Shown here: positions 21,376 to 33,285 of the stretch, piece after piece
How positions within the stretch are numbered: the first letter of the stretch is position 1
How the letters are laid out: each line of letters starts with the position of its first letter
Source of the DNA: Blepharisma japonicum
Lineage: Eukaryota; Ciliophora; Heterotrichea; Heterotrichida; Blepharismidae
NCBI GenBank assembly: GCA_949751835.1
Contig: CATKHK010000018.1
Coordinates: 476,840 to 540,839, forward strand
Reading direction: 5' to 3'
Length of the DNA stretch: 64,000 nucleotides
The notes under the pieces: model-generated
The model's input: only the letters and a program-made list of their open reading frames with translations
Databases searched by the model: none
Told to the model about the DNA's origin: nothing
Program-made: the position numbers and the translations under genes

Positions 21376-23337
21376 CTAATTTGCCTCTACATCAGAATTT
21401 ACATCTCCATCAGAAATTTCTTCTAAATTTTCTTCTTCTTTAATATTATGCAAAGAATGCTTAGCGGTACTATATATTAGCTCATACCCAGTATCAATAA
21501 TAGGTGACTGAGAATCTTCAGGGAAAACTGGGTCAACTATAAGCCTAAAGGAATCTTCTAGCATTTTTGTTATTAAAGACCCTAGCAATGGGCAGCTTAA
21601 CGCTAAGCAAGGGTTCGTGTTTACTTCAATAAGCCAAGGGTTGAAATTATCATCTAGCATAAAATCATACCCTAAAATTTCAAATGTATGCAACCTATGC
21701 TTTGGGTCTAATTTTCCACAAGTAGCGGCTATAGTGTCCTGCACAATATTTCTTATCTTTGGATAAATTTCTCTTTTAAAATTCACTTTTGCATGTATTT
21801 CATTATCTATATATTCTTGGAATTCATCATATGAAAGCTTATTCCCTGCTTCAAATTTTCCATATTCAGGGGACTTTTTCTGGACTGCGTCATTGGTTAA
21901 ATGAACAAATTTATTTTGTGTGATATCTAAGGTAAATTTTTGGCAAGCAGTTCTTAAGTAGCCTTCACGATAAAAGTATGCTTGGATATTTCCATTTATG
22001 CATGAAATTAATGTATAGCAACGGATATCAAATTTTCTGTCTCTATATAATAAAGGGTTTTCTATATATTTTTGAACAATATAGCTGTGTTTTAGCCCTG
22101 AAGAAGACTCTTCTATTCTACTTATTATTTCTTCTAATGTTGAGCAGACAGTTATTCCATTCCCTCGATTGGTAAGCTCCCCTGGCTTTACAATTCATAA
22201 ATTCACCAAATTTGCTTCAGATTTAATACTAGTAAAATACTCTTGTAATTTAGGGAAACTTGGGTCTCTTGTCCCGTCTATTATATGAAAAGTCATAGGC
22301 AGCACAATAAATGGATTTTTATTTATAGATTCATAATAGCTACACATATTGGCAAAAAGCCTTTTTTTGCTGGCTAGCTCATTGTTTCTTTCAATTCTGT
22401 TATAAAGCTTTGTACGGGTAGAAATTATGGTGGATAATGGCGATAGGTGGCAAAACTCCTGACTGTTGGTAATAAAATTAATGGTATTATCTGAGACATC
22501 AATAGCCCTTGTTTCTTTTTTTCCTGAAGTTTCAAGGACTTCTACTATTTCTTTTCTTTTTACTTGGGTTCATATAAGATTTGCTGAGTAAGGAGAATAG
22601 CTTTGTTCTCATTTTGGCTTGCTTTTTAAGATTTTTAAGACAAGCTGGTGATTGTTCCCGGGGCCTACAAAAAACTTGTAAGTGGGGTTTTCATTAGGAG
22701 TGATTTCAATTCCAAAGCTTTTTTGCAATGATAAAATAGCTAGATTTATTTTGACTGCTTCTGGCTGATTATTTTCAATTTTTTTCCTTCTCTTTACCGT
22801 CATTTTCTTAGATTTTATCTTAAATTTTTCTTCTTTAATAGAATCATCTGATTTAAAAAAAGCACTTTTCTTAGTTTGCAAAGGAGAAGAGCCATTTATG
22901 ACATCAGTATTTGACAAGCACCGGTGGACCTTTACACTTAAGCTTCTACACTCAGGGATCGGCTCAGGAAAAGGCGAAATTTGTCCCTTTTTCGCATAAG
23001 CTTGCCTTAGGACTATTCCTTTGCTGTTTTTTATAAAATGCGTAACTTTTTCAGGTATTTTATTAGGAGAGATCTCTCTGCTTTTTAGAGGAATACTCAA
23101 TGAGTTACGTTTAGCGTTAGGATCAAGCAAGCTTGGAGATTTATCAGGCTTGTTAAGCAGCTCGTTTAAAAACTCTCACTCTTTAGCAGGGATACTTGAG
23201 CTGGATTCAAGTTTATTTATATTTGTTGGAGACTTTACATTTCCACGAGTTGTTTTATCTTGTGAGGATTTCATTATAAAAAAGTTTTGCCCTGTGATTT
23301 CTAAGCTTGATTCTTGATTGTTATACCAAGTTTCCAT
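21376..23337 (-). CDS. Tubulin tyrosine ligase-like (TTLL) enzyme
   Basis: A 653-residue protein read through four TGA codons. The ATP-grasp catalytic half (about 230-600) has WIVKPGELTNRGNGI, IVQKYIENPLLYRDRKFDIR, YFYREGYLRTA, HLTNDAVQ and the metal-binding LGYDFMLDDNFNPWLIEVN. These are the marks of TTLL polyglutamylases and polyglycylases, which modify tubulin tails on cilia. The RKFDIRCYTLI form is nearest in my judgement to the TTLL10-type glycylase group, but this is uncertain. The N-terminal 170 residues are basic and Ser-rich. The start is the first ATG (METWYNN). It is divergent from CCDC146. Confidence 0.9.
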
Positions 23338-23685
23338 TTATTTTGTTTATTAGGAAGATATTTTTTAATTTGCTTCACAGATTTGAAATAAATTTACAAA
23401 TAATTTGTGTAAAAGTCTGGTGTTGTGGCATTATGGAATAAATAAAGAATGGTTAAAATTAAGGATATTATTTTGCTTTTCAATTAATAAAAATTAGATA
23501 AAAATATTAATTGCACTAGTAGATTGCACTTTTTTTCTATATAAGAAATAAAAATAATTAAAATAAGCAACCTCTTTCGGAATTTCCGAAGAAAAAACAA
23601 TAATTAATATTTTAAAAAACAATTTTCGCTTTCTTAAAATTTAATTTCAATAATTTTTACAATTTTCATATTTCTAAGCATATAA
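23338..23685. other. Divergent promoter region between TTLL and CCDC146
   Basis: About 350 AT-rich bases between two cilium-related genes read outward. It contains one striking inverted repeat, annotated separately. No gene seen. Confidence 0.5.
23576..23590. promoter_or_regulatory. Perfect 15-bp inverted repeat
   Basis: TTCGGAA T TTCCGAA: two 7-bp arms around a single base, GC-richer than the surrounding sequence. It lies 96 bp before the CCDC146 ATG and 239 bp before the TTLL ATG. It is a candidate binding site for a dimeric factor; it does not match the spacing of heat-shock elements. Confidence 0.35.
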
Positions 23686-26490
23686 ATGGGAGACATCTCT
23701 GAAGAAGTTAAAGACATCCGCAACAGCGTCGCTTATAGCATCATAACTGACCTTGAGCGTGAAGGAAAGCTTCATTCTCAAAGGTAATTTCCACATAGAG
23801 CTGAAGCCCTCAAAGAAAAATTCAAACGGTTGCACGAAGTCGTTGTCCAATCTTTCGAAAACGAAAAAATCCTACTAAATAAAGCTAGAGACCTCCGTCA
23901 AGATCTAACCAAGCAGCTTCACAAACTGGAGTCCGTCTCCCAACAGCAGTCTGAAACTTCTTTATCCTTAGAAAGAATCAATAAAACCTTAGAAGACGTA
24001 ACTACTATATAGACCCAAGCTGAGCTTGACCAAGCTGAACAAAGAGTCCAAGTCTTAGAATGGGAAATTTCCCAAATTGAGCAGGACAGAAATGAAGCTT
24101 TAAATTACCTTTCCCAGCGTGAAGAAGAACAAGAAGCCAAGCTTCGCCCTGAAATAAGCCGCCTTCAAAAATTGATTGAAGATATGAGAACTGATACCAA
24201 AGAGTCTGAGGACAGGATTATTAAAGAAGAAGCCATAAAAAAAGAGCTTCAAGAAGCCATCACATCGCTCAGCAAAGAAACAGAAAAATTGCAGGACGAG
24301 CTAGAAATGGTAACTTTGTCATTAAATAAAGCAAAAACTGAACCATTGAGGTTTGCGAAAAATGCAGATATTTTGGATAAAGCTATACATGTGATGGAAG
24401 GGGATTTAAATAAGGTCAAAGCAGACTCAGAAACAGCTGATAATGAATTGTCTAAGCTCCATAAAGAAAAAGATGAGCTGACAAATATTTTATTAGAAAC
24501 CCAAGAAGAGCTTGGGAGGTGTAAAAGTATATATGATGATATACAAAAAGATAAAGATGAAATTCATTATAAGAAAAATCAAGCTGGTGAAGTTGAAAAA
24601 GAGCTGAGAAATAATATCGTAGAATTAGAAGTAAATTTAAAAGCAAATGAAGATGCTGTTAGAAGAGAAAGCGACAACAGCCAAGAGCTTGGAAAACAGC
24701 TGTATCACTTAAAAAAAGAATACAAAAAAATAGAAAATCATAAACGACAAATGACTACTCAGTTAAGTGATTTAAATAAACAAATGAGCGAAGCTGAAGA
24801 AAGAGAAAATGCATTAGAGATGGACAATAGGAGGCAAAAAGAAATTTTGGAAAAACTGGAAGAGGAGCATGATATTATGAAGAAAAATACAATGGACAAA
24901 GAAGAGGACGAAAAAGACAAAATTGTGAAATTAGAAGAAATTAAAAAAGAAACAGAAAGCACGGAGAAAAAAGCACAAAATAAGAGGACGAAAGAAGGGA
25001 AGCTTGTAAAAGAGATGGAATGGCTGAGCTTGAAGAGAGAATATATGGCAAGGAAGGCAAGTCAAAATATTGCACAGGCGAAAGAGACTTCTGAAGAGCT
25101 GAAAATAAAGGAGCTGCTCATGATTGATTTAAAGAAAAAAAAGCAGGAAACCGATTTCAAGCTGAAGAGCTATATAGCGATGTATGATGAAGTAAAAAAT
25201 GCAAGGAATAAATATGTCAAACTTATACAAAATTCTTCCCAAGAACTAGCAGAAACTAAAGAAAGAATAAAAATCCTACAAAATGAAGTAGAAATCCTTA
25301 GAAATGAAAGCTCAGAAAAAGACAGAAAACTTAAAGAAGAGCGCCATAATGTGCAGCAAAGCTTGCATCAAAGAGACGGTCTCAGAGCAGAAATAAATAA
25401 GCTTGACTTTGCAGTAAAGCAAAAAGAAAGTTTAGTTACCCAAGAAGTAAATGAAATTAACAAGCTTAACGTCATTATTACATCCTTAGAAAAAGAAATG
25501 ATTGAGCTGAAGCATAAATACGAAAATGTGTGTGAAAGCAGAAATTATACTGGAATTCAGCTTATTGATAGAAATGATGAGCTATGCATTTTATATGAAA
25601 AAGCTAATATACAAGAAAGTATTCAAAAAAGAGGAGAAAGCGAAATTAGGTCTAAAGAAGACGAAATCCGCATGATGAATTTAGAGCTTGCAGAAGTAAA
25701 ACGCCACATTGAAGTCCTCAGAAAACAAATCCCAGAAGTCCCAAAACTCGCTGCTGAAGTAATTTCGCTAAAATCTGAACTTGAAGCTGAAAAAGAAAAA
25801 GAAAAATGTTTAGCCGCTGATCTTGAAGACCCTTCAAATGCCAAAAGATTTAACGAACTCCCAGGTGAAGACCCAGACGAAGAAGCTTTAGAAGCCAAAA
25901 TTCAAGTCCTTGAAGAGCGTCTTAACAACAAAAAAGAGCAGCTACTTGAAAAAGAACTTGTTCTTGAAGAAATAACCAATCTTGCTGACAAACTTCGTGC
26001 CCAAGCTCTCACAGGCCGTCAAGGCACTTTAGAACTTGCTGAAAAAGTCAACGATTTCCAATCCAGAATTAAAAAATTAACCAGAAAAATGATGGCAACA
26101 GTCAGCGAACTTTCTATGTTCCAAGCTACAGCCATGAAACTCCAGCAGGAAAAAGAACGCTTGGAAAATGTATTCGACAACTCCAAAAAACGAGTCGAAG
26201 ATAGCCTTCCACCTACAGAAGACTGTGAAAAGGAATGGGAAAGAATGGAAAGAAATAACCTTTTGAGAGAAGAAGAAAGAAAATCGAGAAAAGAAAGAGA
26301 AGAAGAAGAAAGATCAGCAACTGGAGCTATTACACAAAGCACAGCTGAACCAAGGCTGAATTCTTATGTACCTGATGATGGTATTGGTCTGCCAAAACCT
26401 TATGGAGTTCATACACCGTTCGTTCCTACGCAGCTGGGAGCAAATATGAGACATTTCAGAAAACCTGTTGTGAAACCTATTGAAATTTAA
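23686..26490 (+). CDS. CCDC146: CCDC146/MBO2-like ciliary coiled-coil protein
   Basis: A 924-residue protein after removal of two 15-nt introns (23784-23798, gtaatttccacatag; 23998-24012, gtaactactatatag). Nearly the entire length is coiled coil. The end is diagnostic: LADKLRAQAL, KLTRKMMATVSELSM, EKEWERM and a conserved tail with LPKPYG, then GANMRHFRKPVVKPIEI, as I know it from animal CCDC146 and Chlamydomonas MBO2. In the family it is an axonemal or basal-body/microtubule-associated protein needed for the normal ciliary beat. The length compares well with animal members (about 955). The next gene follows 27 bp after its stop on the same strand. Confidence 0.92.
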
Positions 26491-26517
26491 AATAGTTAAA
26501 AAAAATAATATATTAAA

Positions 26518-27648
26518 ATGCAGGATATTATTGATATTGTGAAAAGGCCCAGATATTCGAGAAGTGGAAGAGCCAATGCGAAATTACCGAAGTGGCTGAC
26601 GTATAAACCGAAAAAAAGGACAAGGGAAGAGCCGGAAAGAGAGCATATAACTCCTAAAGATGCAGCACAAATTTATGAAGATATTAAAATTGAAATAAAA
26701 GAAGAAACCAGCAAGAATTCAAAGCATGACCAAGGCAGCTATTTCTTTCAAACAGTTTCTCGAGAAAAGCGCGAACAAACAAATAAATATATAAAATCTG
26801 ACGCACCACCAGTTGCGACCTACACCCCAAAACATGATTTAGTAAGCCCTCGTGTATACTCACAAGTCTCTTTTACGCCCAAAGCGACTGTCGAAAAGCG
26901 AACCCCGATTGTTTATCTTCCAGAATGCCTCGATACCAATGAATTAGCCTGCAAATATCCAGACAAGCCTTTATCAGCTAAAGGTACAAGAAGTTTAAAT
27001 TCCTTATCTATAAAAGATTTCTTTAATACTTTATCTGCAAGAGAAAGTCAAGTCAAAGACTCGTTTTATCCAGAATCTGCACGGCCGCATACAGCAGAGT
27101 TTAGATTTAATGCACAATTGCCAAGAAAATGGTCAGTCCAGCAGCTTCATGACATGAGATTTGAAAATTTCAATCATTTTCCGAGGTCTTTTTCAAAAAG
27201 CAGGATTATCAAGACTCCGATTTTTAAGAAGACCGTGGGGAGAGAAAACTTGTGAAGTGACGTACCTGTAAATGATGGAAATTATGACTTAAATTTTGAG
27301 CTTTTGAAGAAAAAACTGTCCATTGGATTTGTTGATTTTGAAAAAATGAGCTCAAGATTCGGAAAAGATCCTGATCCTGGGCCTATGCCGCCAACAACAG
27401 AAAGACTAGCTAATGCAATTGAAAAAATAAAGCCTAGAATTAGAACACCCTATATCGCACAAAGACCACAGATAGTGGAAAAAGCAAGAAGTAACTCAGG
27501 CAGAGAATCAACCGCAAGACTCCAAGAAAGAGGATATACTCCAGAGCTTACAGAAAGAAAAACCAAAGCAATAATAATCGAAAAAACGCCTGAGGAAATA
27601 CCAATTGGAAAAGAAGTCCAAATGTTGGTAAGTAGCCAGGCATTTTAA
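26518..27648 (+). CDS. Basic Pro/Lys-rich protein, possibly microtubule-associated
   Basis: A 376-residue protein with one TGA read as Trp after GRENL. It is basic, low in hydrophobic residues and mostly without predicted globular domains. Short segments such as YTPKHDLVSPRVYS resemble the Pro-Gly/Lys repeats of microtubule-associated and axonemal proteins. A cluster of DPDPGPMPPTTER also occurs. It lies 27 bp behind CCDC146 and 33 bp before a CFAP97-like gene, on the same strand, so a role in cilia or cortex is suggested by company only. Confidence 0.6.
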
Positions 27649-27681
27649 TAAATTTCAGATGATTAATTTACAGTTATAATA

Positions 27682-28944
27682 ATGCATCTTAAGAATATCA
27701 GTCTCCCAGCCTCATCGGTTTGGGCCCACGATTATGCTTTCAACTTGCATAAACAAAGACTAAAACTGATCAAACTTACCCCATCAAACAGAGTTGATAA
27801 CTCGGAGCCTGCAACGAAAAAGTATATGACTTGCAAACATCGTGGTCAAGCTTTCTTTGAAAGTGAAATAAATAAAACCATTCAAGTTGATAACCAAAAA
27901 TTACTTGGAAAACTTACATGAATATCTAATAGAAAAAGAGTACAATTTATATAGGCTTTATCAATGACATTTAGAGAGTCCACATCTCCACCTCGAAGTC
28001 TCAATTTTGTATCAAGAAAGCGTGAAGCTGAACGAATTTTGCTAGAAAATCATTCATTTATGAGGAGGCTGAGCGAAAAGCCTTCCAGTGTTTCTTTAAA
28101 TAAGTTTAGGTATGAGTATGAAAGAAATATGAAATATAAAGCAAATGCGTCAAAAATGAAGTTTAATGTGCTGGGAAATAAAATAGGTAGAAAAGCAAAT
28201 TTATTGCCACCTTTGACTGAGCAGTCAAGAAAACCAAGAAGTATATCATTAAAACGCGAGTCTAAGACTGATAGAAGTAATTTATCTATGACTGATAGAC
28301 GATCGAAAGATGTGTCAAAAGGAAGCATTACTCCAAAAGAGGTTCCAATAAAGCCTGAAAATTATATGCAGAAAGTTATTAGAGAAAAGAAAAGTGAGAT
28401 GAAAATTGATGATAATAAGCCTGAAAATGCAGGGATGTTTTTGACGGAAATTACTCCAATGCATAAAGAAGAAGAGATAAAGCCAATTGAAATTTTTGAT
28501 GAAAAATATAATAAAAAAATAATCAATGTTGAGGAAAAACAAGAAACTCCTCAAGAAAGTCGTACAGATGCTATAGAAAGCAAAGAAAATTTAGAAACTA
28601 ATCAAGAGCCAAAAGAAGAAAACAAAGAAAATTTGGAAATTAACCAAGAGTTAAAAGAAGAAAACAAAGAAAATTTGGAAATTAACCAAGAGTTAAAAGA
28701 AGAAAGCAAAGAAAATTTAGAAATTAATCAAGAAGAAATTAAAGCAGAAAAGATACAAGAAAATAATGAAGAAGTTTATGTTGAAGAAAATAATCATGAA
28801 ATAGTAAATGAAGAGCCGCCAATGGTTGAAAAAGAAGAATCCCCAACTAACAATGAACAAGCAGAAGTTTCTCCAGAATCTACTAGCCTAAATAAGCAAG
28901 AAGAAAACCTTCCAGCTTCAATTGAAGAAGAAATTGCTTCCTAA
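27682..28944 (+). CDS. CFAP97/Hemingway-like ciliary protein with acidic repeat tail
   Basis: A 415-residue protein with a 15-nt intron (27940-27954, gtacaatttatatag) and one TGA read as Trp (GKLTWISNR). The first 150 residues fit the CFAP97/Hemingway pattern: HKQRLKLIKL, then VDNQKLLGKL, then REAERILLENHSFMRRLSEKP and KFRYEYERN. The rest is a basic linker followed by a very acidic tail rich in Glu and Asn with four direct repeats. Known relatives act in ciliary and flagellar axonemes. Without intron removal a TAG would end the frame in the conserved region. The acidic tail is much longer than in short animal CFAP97D proteins. Confidence 0.65.
28582..28740 (+). repeat. Four tandem 42-bp coding repeats
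   Basis: The motif AAAGAAAAT recurs at 28582, 28624, 28666 and 28708, exactly 42 bp apart. It encodes a 14-residue unit of the form KENLEINQELKEEN. Copies 2 and 3 are nearly identical, which suggests recent slippage or unequal exchange. Confidence 0.85.
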
Positions 28945-28979
28945 AATAATTTTTATAAAAATTCATATTAAATTCAAAA

Positions 28980-29858
28980 ATGCTCGAATCTCTCGCTAAA
29001 AATCAAGAAATTCACTCTTTTCTCAAACTCTACCCAAAAGCACAATGAAATCAATGTCTAGAAGCAATCATCATCTATGGGGTTCAAACGCTTCAAAAAA
29101 AATACCCTTATGGCCTCTCTTATCAGTTACTTCTCTCCATCACAGGCCTTGATTTACAGCTTGAGCGGACACATTCCCACTCAAACCTCCGCACAAATTC
29201 AGAAAAATCAAAAAAAGAGCCAAAAACTCAGGATTCTACAAAGAAAAAACGCCCTGAGTCTTCCAAAGCCCTTAAATCAAGTTCATCCAGGCCATCTTTA
29301 TACCCAAATCCCAAGAAAAACTACCAAGAAGTCCCATCAAAAATAAAAGAAAACATAGATAAAGATGTTGCGATTTATAAGTACAAGATGGAAGTATCAA
29401 GGACTTCTCTTAAAGGCAGAAATGAAAGCGAAGACCGGAGAAGCTCAGGAATCCAAACAGATAGAAGTTATGGAAAAGAAGAACAGACCCCTAGCTGGGA
29501 AAATAAAAGCCTTTACCATGATCAAAACAATCGTAAAAGCAGCAGTAAAATACAAATTTCTGAAAAAATTAAAGAACCTAAAACAGTAGCCCTAGAAACA
29601 GCAAAAAATCTGTTTAGATATGTCCATCCTTCAAAAGAAGCAAAATCTAAAGAAATTCCAGCAGAAAAAACAGAAAATAAAGTGCTTAAAATTGCTGACC
29701 AATTTCTGAAAAACCCAGTTACAAGCTACTTGGCTAAAAATCAAGGGATGTTTTCAGTCCCTCACTCCCCGAAGTTCTTAGAAAGGCTGATGTCTCCCGA
29801 AAGTAATTTATTATCAAGCGTAGAAATGCTGAGTCCTACATATTATATGGACAGTTAA
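28980..29858 (+). CDS. Unknown Lys/Ser-rich protein
   Basis: A 292-residue protein that becomes visible only when a TGA (KAQWNQC) is read as Trp. The first 65 residues look like a small helical domain (FLKLYPKAQWNQCLEAIIIYG, GLSYQLLLSITGLDLQ). The middle is Ser/Lys-rich and disordered, and the end has a second ordered patch (LKIADQFLKNPVTSYLAK, then SPKFLERLMSP). Its place directly after three cilium-related genes on the same strand (35 bp from the previous stop) hints at a related job. No family is recognised. Confidence 0.65.
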
Positions 29859-29901
29859 AATTAATTAAGCCTTTACAATTCCACAAATTTTAATCATATA
29901 A

Positions 29902-30891
29902 ATGAATAGAATAGTTAGCAGAAGATGGCTTCATGTACTTGGCCCAGCTCAGCACCATCTAGGATTCATAATAGTCCCACAGCAAGAAGCTATAGTCATA
30001 GAGAGACTAGGCAAGTTTCGCACAATCCTAAGTCCAGGCTTAAACGTCTTAATCCCATTTCTAGATAAAATCATGTATCGTCACTCTCTTAAAGAAGAAG
30101 TCTACCAAATTTCTTCACAAATGGCAATCACAAAGGACAATGTTACTATAAACCTTGACGGGGTTTTGTATTTAAAAATTACAGACCCGTATAAAGCATC
30201 GTATGGCGTCGGAGACCCAGTTGAAGCTATGAAACAACTGGCACAGACTACGATGAGGTCGGAATTAGGGAAACTTACATTAGACAGGACTTTTGAGGAA
30301 AGAGAAACATTGAATAATGCAATTGTGGACGCTATCAATGAGGCTGCAACTGAATGGGGGATTAAGTGTATGAGATATGAAATCAGAGATATTACAACTC
30401 CAACAAATATCAAAAAAGCTATGGAACTTCAAGCAGAAGCAGAAAGGCAAAAAAGAGCTGACATTTTGACCTCAGAAGGTAAAAAGCAAGCTGATATAAA
30501 CTTAGCTGAAGGTTATAGACAGTCATCAATATTAAAAGCAGAAGGAGAAGCCAAAGCAATTATAACAAAAGCTAATGCTACAGGAGAAGGTATTAGGCTA
30601 TTGAGGTTAAGTATATTGGAAGAAGGAGGTGACGATGCTGTAAAATTAAGATTAGCTGAAAAATATATTGATGCCTTTAATGGAATGGCCAAAAAGAACA
30701 ATACAATGATTGTGCCAAGTGAGTCTGGAAACGTAGCAGGGACAGTCGCGCAAGCATTAGGGGTGTATTCACAGATGGGAGGAGGAGTTAATAAAGAAGC
30801 AGCGACAAAAGCTACGAAAAATGTGAAAACGGCACAATTCAATGATCCGATTTTAGACAGCAGCGCAACTGAAGAAGAAAAGCCTAACTAA
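29902..30891 (+). CDS. STOML2: Stomatin-like protein 2, mitochondrial
   Basis: A 329-residue SPFH/band-7 protein without TGA. The N terminus is basic and Ser-rich (MNRIVSRRWLHV), fitting a mitochondrial import signal. Then come FIIVPQQEAIVIERLGKF, the NVLIPFLDKI segment, the strongly conserved VYQISSQMAITKDNV and DGVLYLKITDPYKASYGV, the MRSELGKLTLDRTFEERE helix, and MELQAEAERQKRA with the ILTSEG and SILKAEGEAKA repeats. The C-terminal SLP-2 segment (LAEKYIDAF) is present. Known role: scaffold for cardiolipin and prohibitin in the inner mitochondrial membrane. Length is normal. Confidence 0.95.
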   Translation: MNRIVSRRWLHVLGPAQHHLGFIIVPQQEAIVIERLGKFRTILSPGLNVLIPFLDKIMYRHSLKEEVYQISSQMAITKDNVTINLDGVLYLKITDPYKASYGVGDPVEAMKQLAQTTMRSELGKLTLDRTFEERETLNNAIVDAINEAATEWGIKCMRYEIRDITTPTNIKKAMELQAEAERQKRADILTSEGKKQADINLAEGYRQSSILKAEGEAKAIITKANATGEGIRLLRLSILEEGGDDAVKLRLAEKYIDAFNGMAKKNNTMIVPSESGNVAGTVAQALGVYSQMGGGVNKEAATKATKNVKTAQFNDPILDSSATEEEKPN

Positions 30892-31378
30892 ATTATTTTA
30901 TTAACTTCTTATTCTTTCATATAGTTAAAATTGTTTAAAATAGATTTTAGGTAAATTTGTTTTAAGATCTATATTCAGTAATAATTTATACTATCATAAT
31001 AATCTTAAAATTTGTTAAGATGTTCTAGCAAGATCCATTATGCATCTTTTCTTGATAGTTTTTTTATTTCAAGAAAATACTTTATTTGAATTACATTCCC
31101 AGCTTTAATACTGCTTGATTAGTTATTTTTATTAATATAGACTCAAAATAATAGTCCTTTTTTAAAATCTTAATAGAGAATTCTAAAATAATTTCATTTG
31201 TTATGATATCACCTTGCTTTTACTGGAAAATAAAGTATTTTAATAAAAATATATGCATAGGTCTCCACCACTAGGAGGATGTGTCCATCATTACTGGCCC
31301 TTTTATTCATAGAATCATTTTCTATAAAGCAGACTTAGAATAAAATTTGGCTACAATAGTCAGCACTATAATAATTAT
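30892..31378. other. Intergenic stretch
   Basis: About 490 AT-rich bases. Only the stretch near 31258-31310 (GGTCTCCACCACTAGGAGG) is less AT-rich and contains a possible CCT/AGG hairpin. No gene identified. It marks the border between single-copy genes and the repeat-gene family. Confidence 0.5.
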
Positions 31379-33133
31379 ATGGAGCTTATGCAATGTTTCA
31401 AGCAAGAGTGCAAGCATATGGTTGAATATACATGTCAATGTACTTCTCCTGAAACATTGTCTTGTGAAAAGCATTTTGGAAAACACATGAAGATACCTGA
31501 TAAGGCTCACGTCTTTGAGAGAATAATTGCAGAGCCATATAAAGGGACAAAAGAAGCAATTCTTAGGTTTCTTGCAAGAGAAGAGTCAAAAAACAGTAAA
31601 CTGAAGGAAAAGATCCTAGTAACCTTTAGCCAACGCTTGCTTGAATCAGAAAATGATTGTAGAGAACTTTTAAAGCATTTGGATTCAGACTCAGCTGAGA
31701 TAAGCAGTTATTTTACAAAAATTTCTCAAACTCGGAAATTTCTAAAGTCAGTGCATGACCCTATACTCGTCTTATTGAGTTTACATCCTGATGAAGCTAT
31801 TAAGAGATTAAAAAAGATTATTCCAACAAGGCGAGAATGATACAGCAGTGCAAAGCTATTTCTTGGGTTTAGAGAAAAAATCGAAAAAATAATTGGATGC
31901 TTCATTGAAGACAAATTTGAAGCTTATTTAGATCGAAGACTCTCTAGCATAGAAAAAACTCTTCAAGACCACAATAAAGTTATAAATTTAGCCAATGATG
32001 AACTAGCAAACATCAAAGACTCTATTTCTGAACTGATAGATGAGAATAAAAATAGCAAGAAAGATCTAGACAACTGAAAAGAAGAAATAAAGCTAAAAAC
32101 AGAAAACGAAATAGATCTGCTTAATACTCAAATAGCTAAGATTACTCAAGATTTCAATAAAAATAATGAAGCAGAAGGAGCTCAAAAGATTCTTCAAGAA
32201 TTAAGAGAAAAGAGATCTGAAATTCTAGATAGACCAAATAACCCAGAAATCGAGCAGCACTTTAGGAAAATGTACTCAATCTGCGGAAGCGATACCTGCA
32301 TTTATGATCGATCTCTTCAACAAGCCTATCAAGATTATGCTAATGCTTATCGTATAAAAACATCTCTTTATACTGTTGAAAAGGACAGTCATAACACAAC
32401 TAAATTTATTATTTATGATACAGAAAACGATAGTAAAGAGGTAAGGATGATTGAGATCCCTGAATTAGATAATGGCACATGCATTGCTCAGCTGCCTAAT
32501 GGCCATTTATTTTGTTTTGGGAACTATTCAGTTTCTGGGAGCGCATTGATAATTGATGAGAACTATCGAGTTCGAGAGCTGCCATCTGGAACTCCCTGCA
32601 GATACTCGTCAGCTATCTATTTCGATAACAATGTTTATTGTTTCGGAGGTTGTTGTGATAAGTATTTACTTCCTGAAATTTTAACTCTATCAGAGAGATT
32701 TAATTTGAATGAAAACCGATGGATTCAATTAACTCCACTGCTGCTGCCTGATTGTTATTGTAACAGTATAATATTTAATGGGAATATTTTGATTTCTGGA
32801 TATGAAAATTGTTATCTTTCCAGGTATTCAATTGAAAGTGACACTTTAACGATAGTTCCTTATAATTTTACAGCTAGTAAAAATAAGATCCTTATAAATG
32901 CAGATAGAGCATATTTAATTGAATGTGGAAAAGGGTCAGTCTATGAAAGTGAAGTCTCAAATGATGATGTCTGATGTGCAATTGCTAGCTCAATAATAAG
33001 TGACTATTTTGATCAAGTTTATTTCTCATATAACAAAGGAGGAATAAACATTGTGCACAGTTACCGCAATGATACTAAATACTACAAATTTAATTTGAAT
33101 GAAAAGATATTAACTGCACTGACTCATAAATAG
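31379..33133 (+). CDS. C/H-signature Kelch protein with long coiled coil (family member A)
   Basis: A 584-residue protein open through three TGA codons. The N-terminal signature is C6, C11, C19, C21, C29, H32, H36, H44, probably binding two zinc ions. Residues of about 150-290 form a coiled coil, which the other members lack at this length. The rest is a Kelch-like propeller (LPNGHLFCFGNYS, SSAIYFDNNVYCFGGC, FNLNENRWIQLTPL, IIFNGNILISGY). It stops after the last propeller strand and has no TPR part. This is the most divergent Kelch-bearing member and borders the single-copy region, so it may be the older form. Function unknown; the layout (zinc, coiled coil, Kelch) suggests a ubiquitin-related or scaffold role. 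Confidence 0.82.
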
Positions 33134-33285
33134 GTCCTATTTAATATTCTTTAGCTATTAACTCTTAACTCTTAAAAATTATTTTTGATCAATTAATTTA
33201 TATAGCATGCACTTATTTAGATAGAATTTATATCTCCAAAATGGGAATTTAGGATTCTTGGGCTTAATTAGTCCTATAGATAAAT

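Noticed and set aside
24452-26342. Several minus-strand frames opposite CCDC146
   Set aside because: Ser/Leu-rich shadows of a Glu/Lys-rich coiled coil on the other strand.
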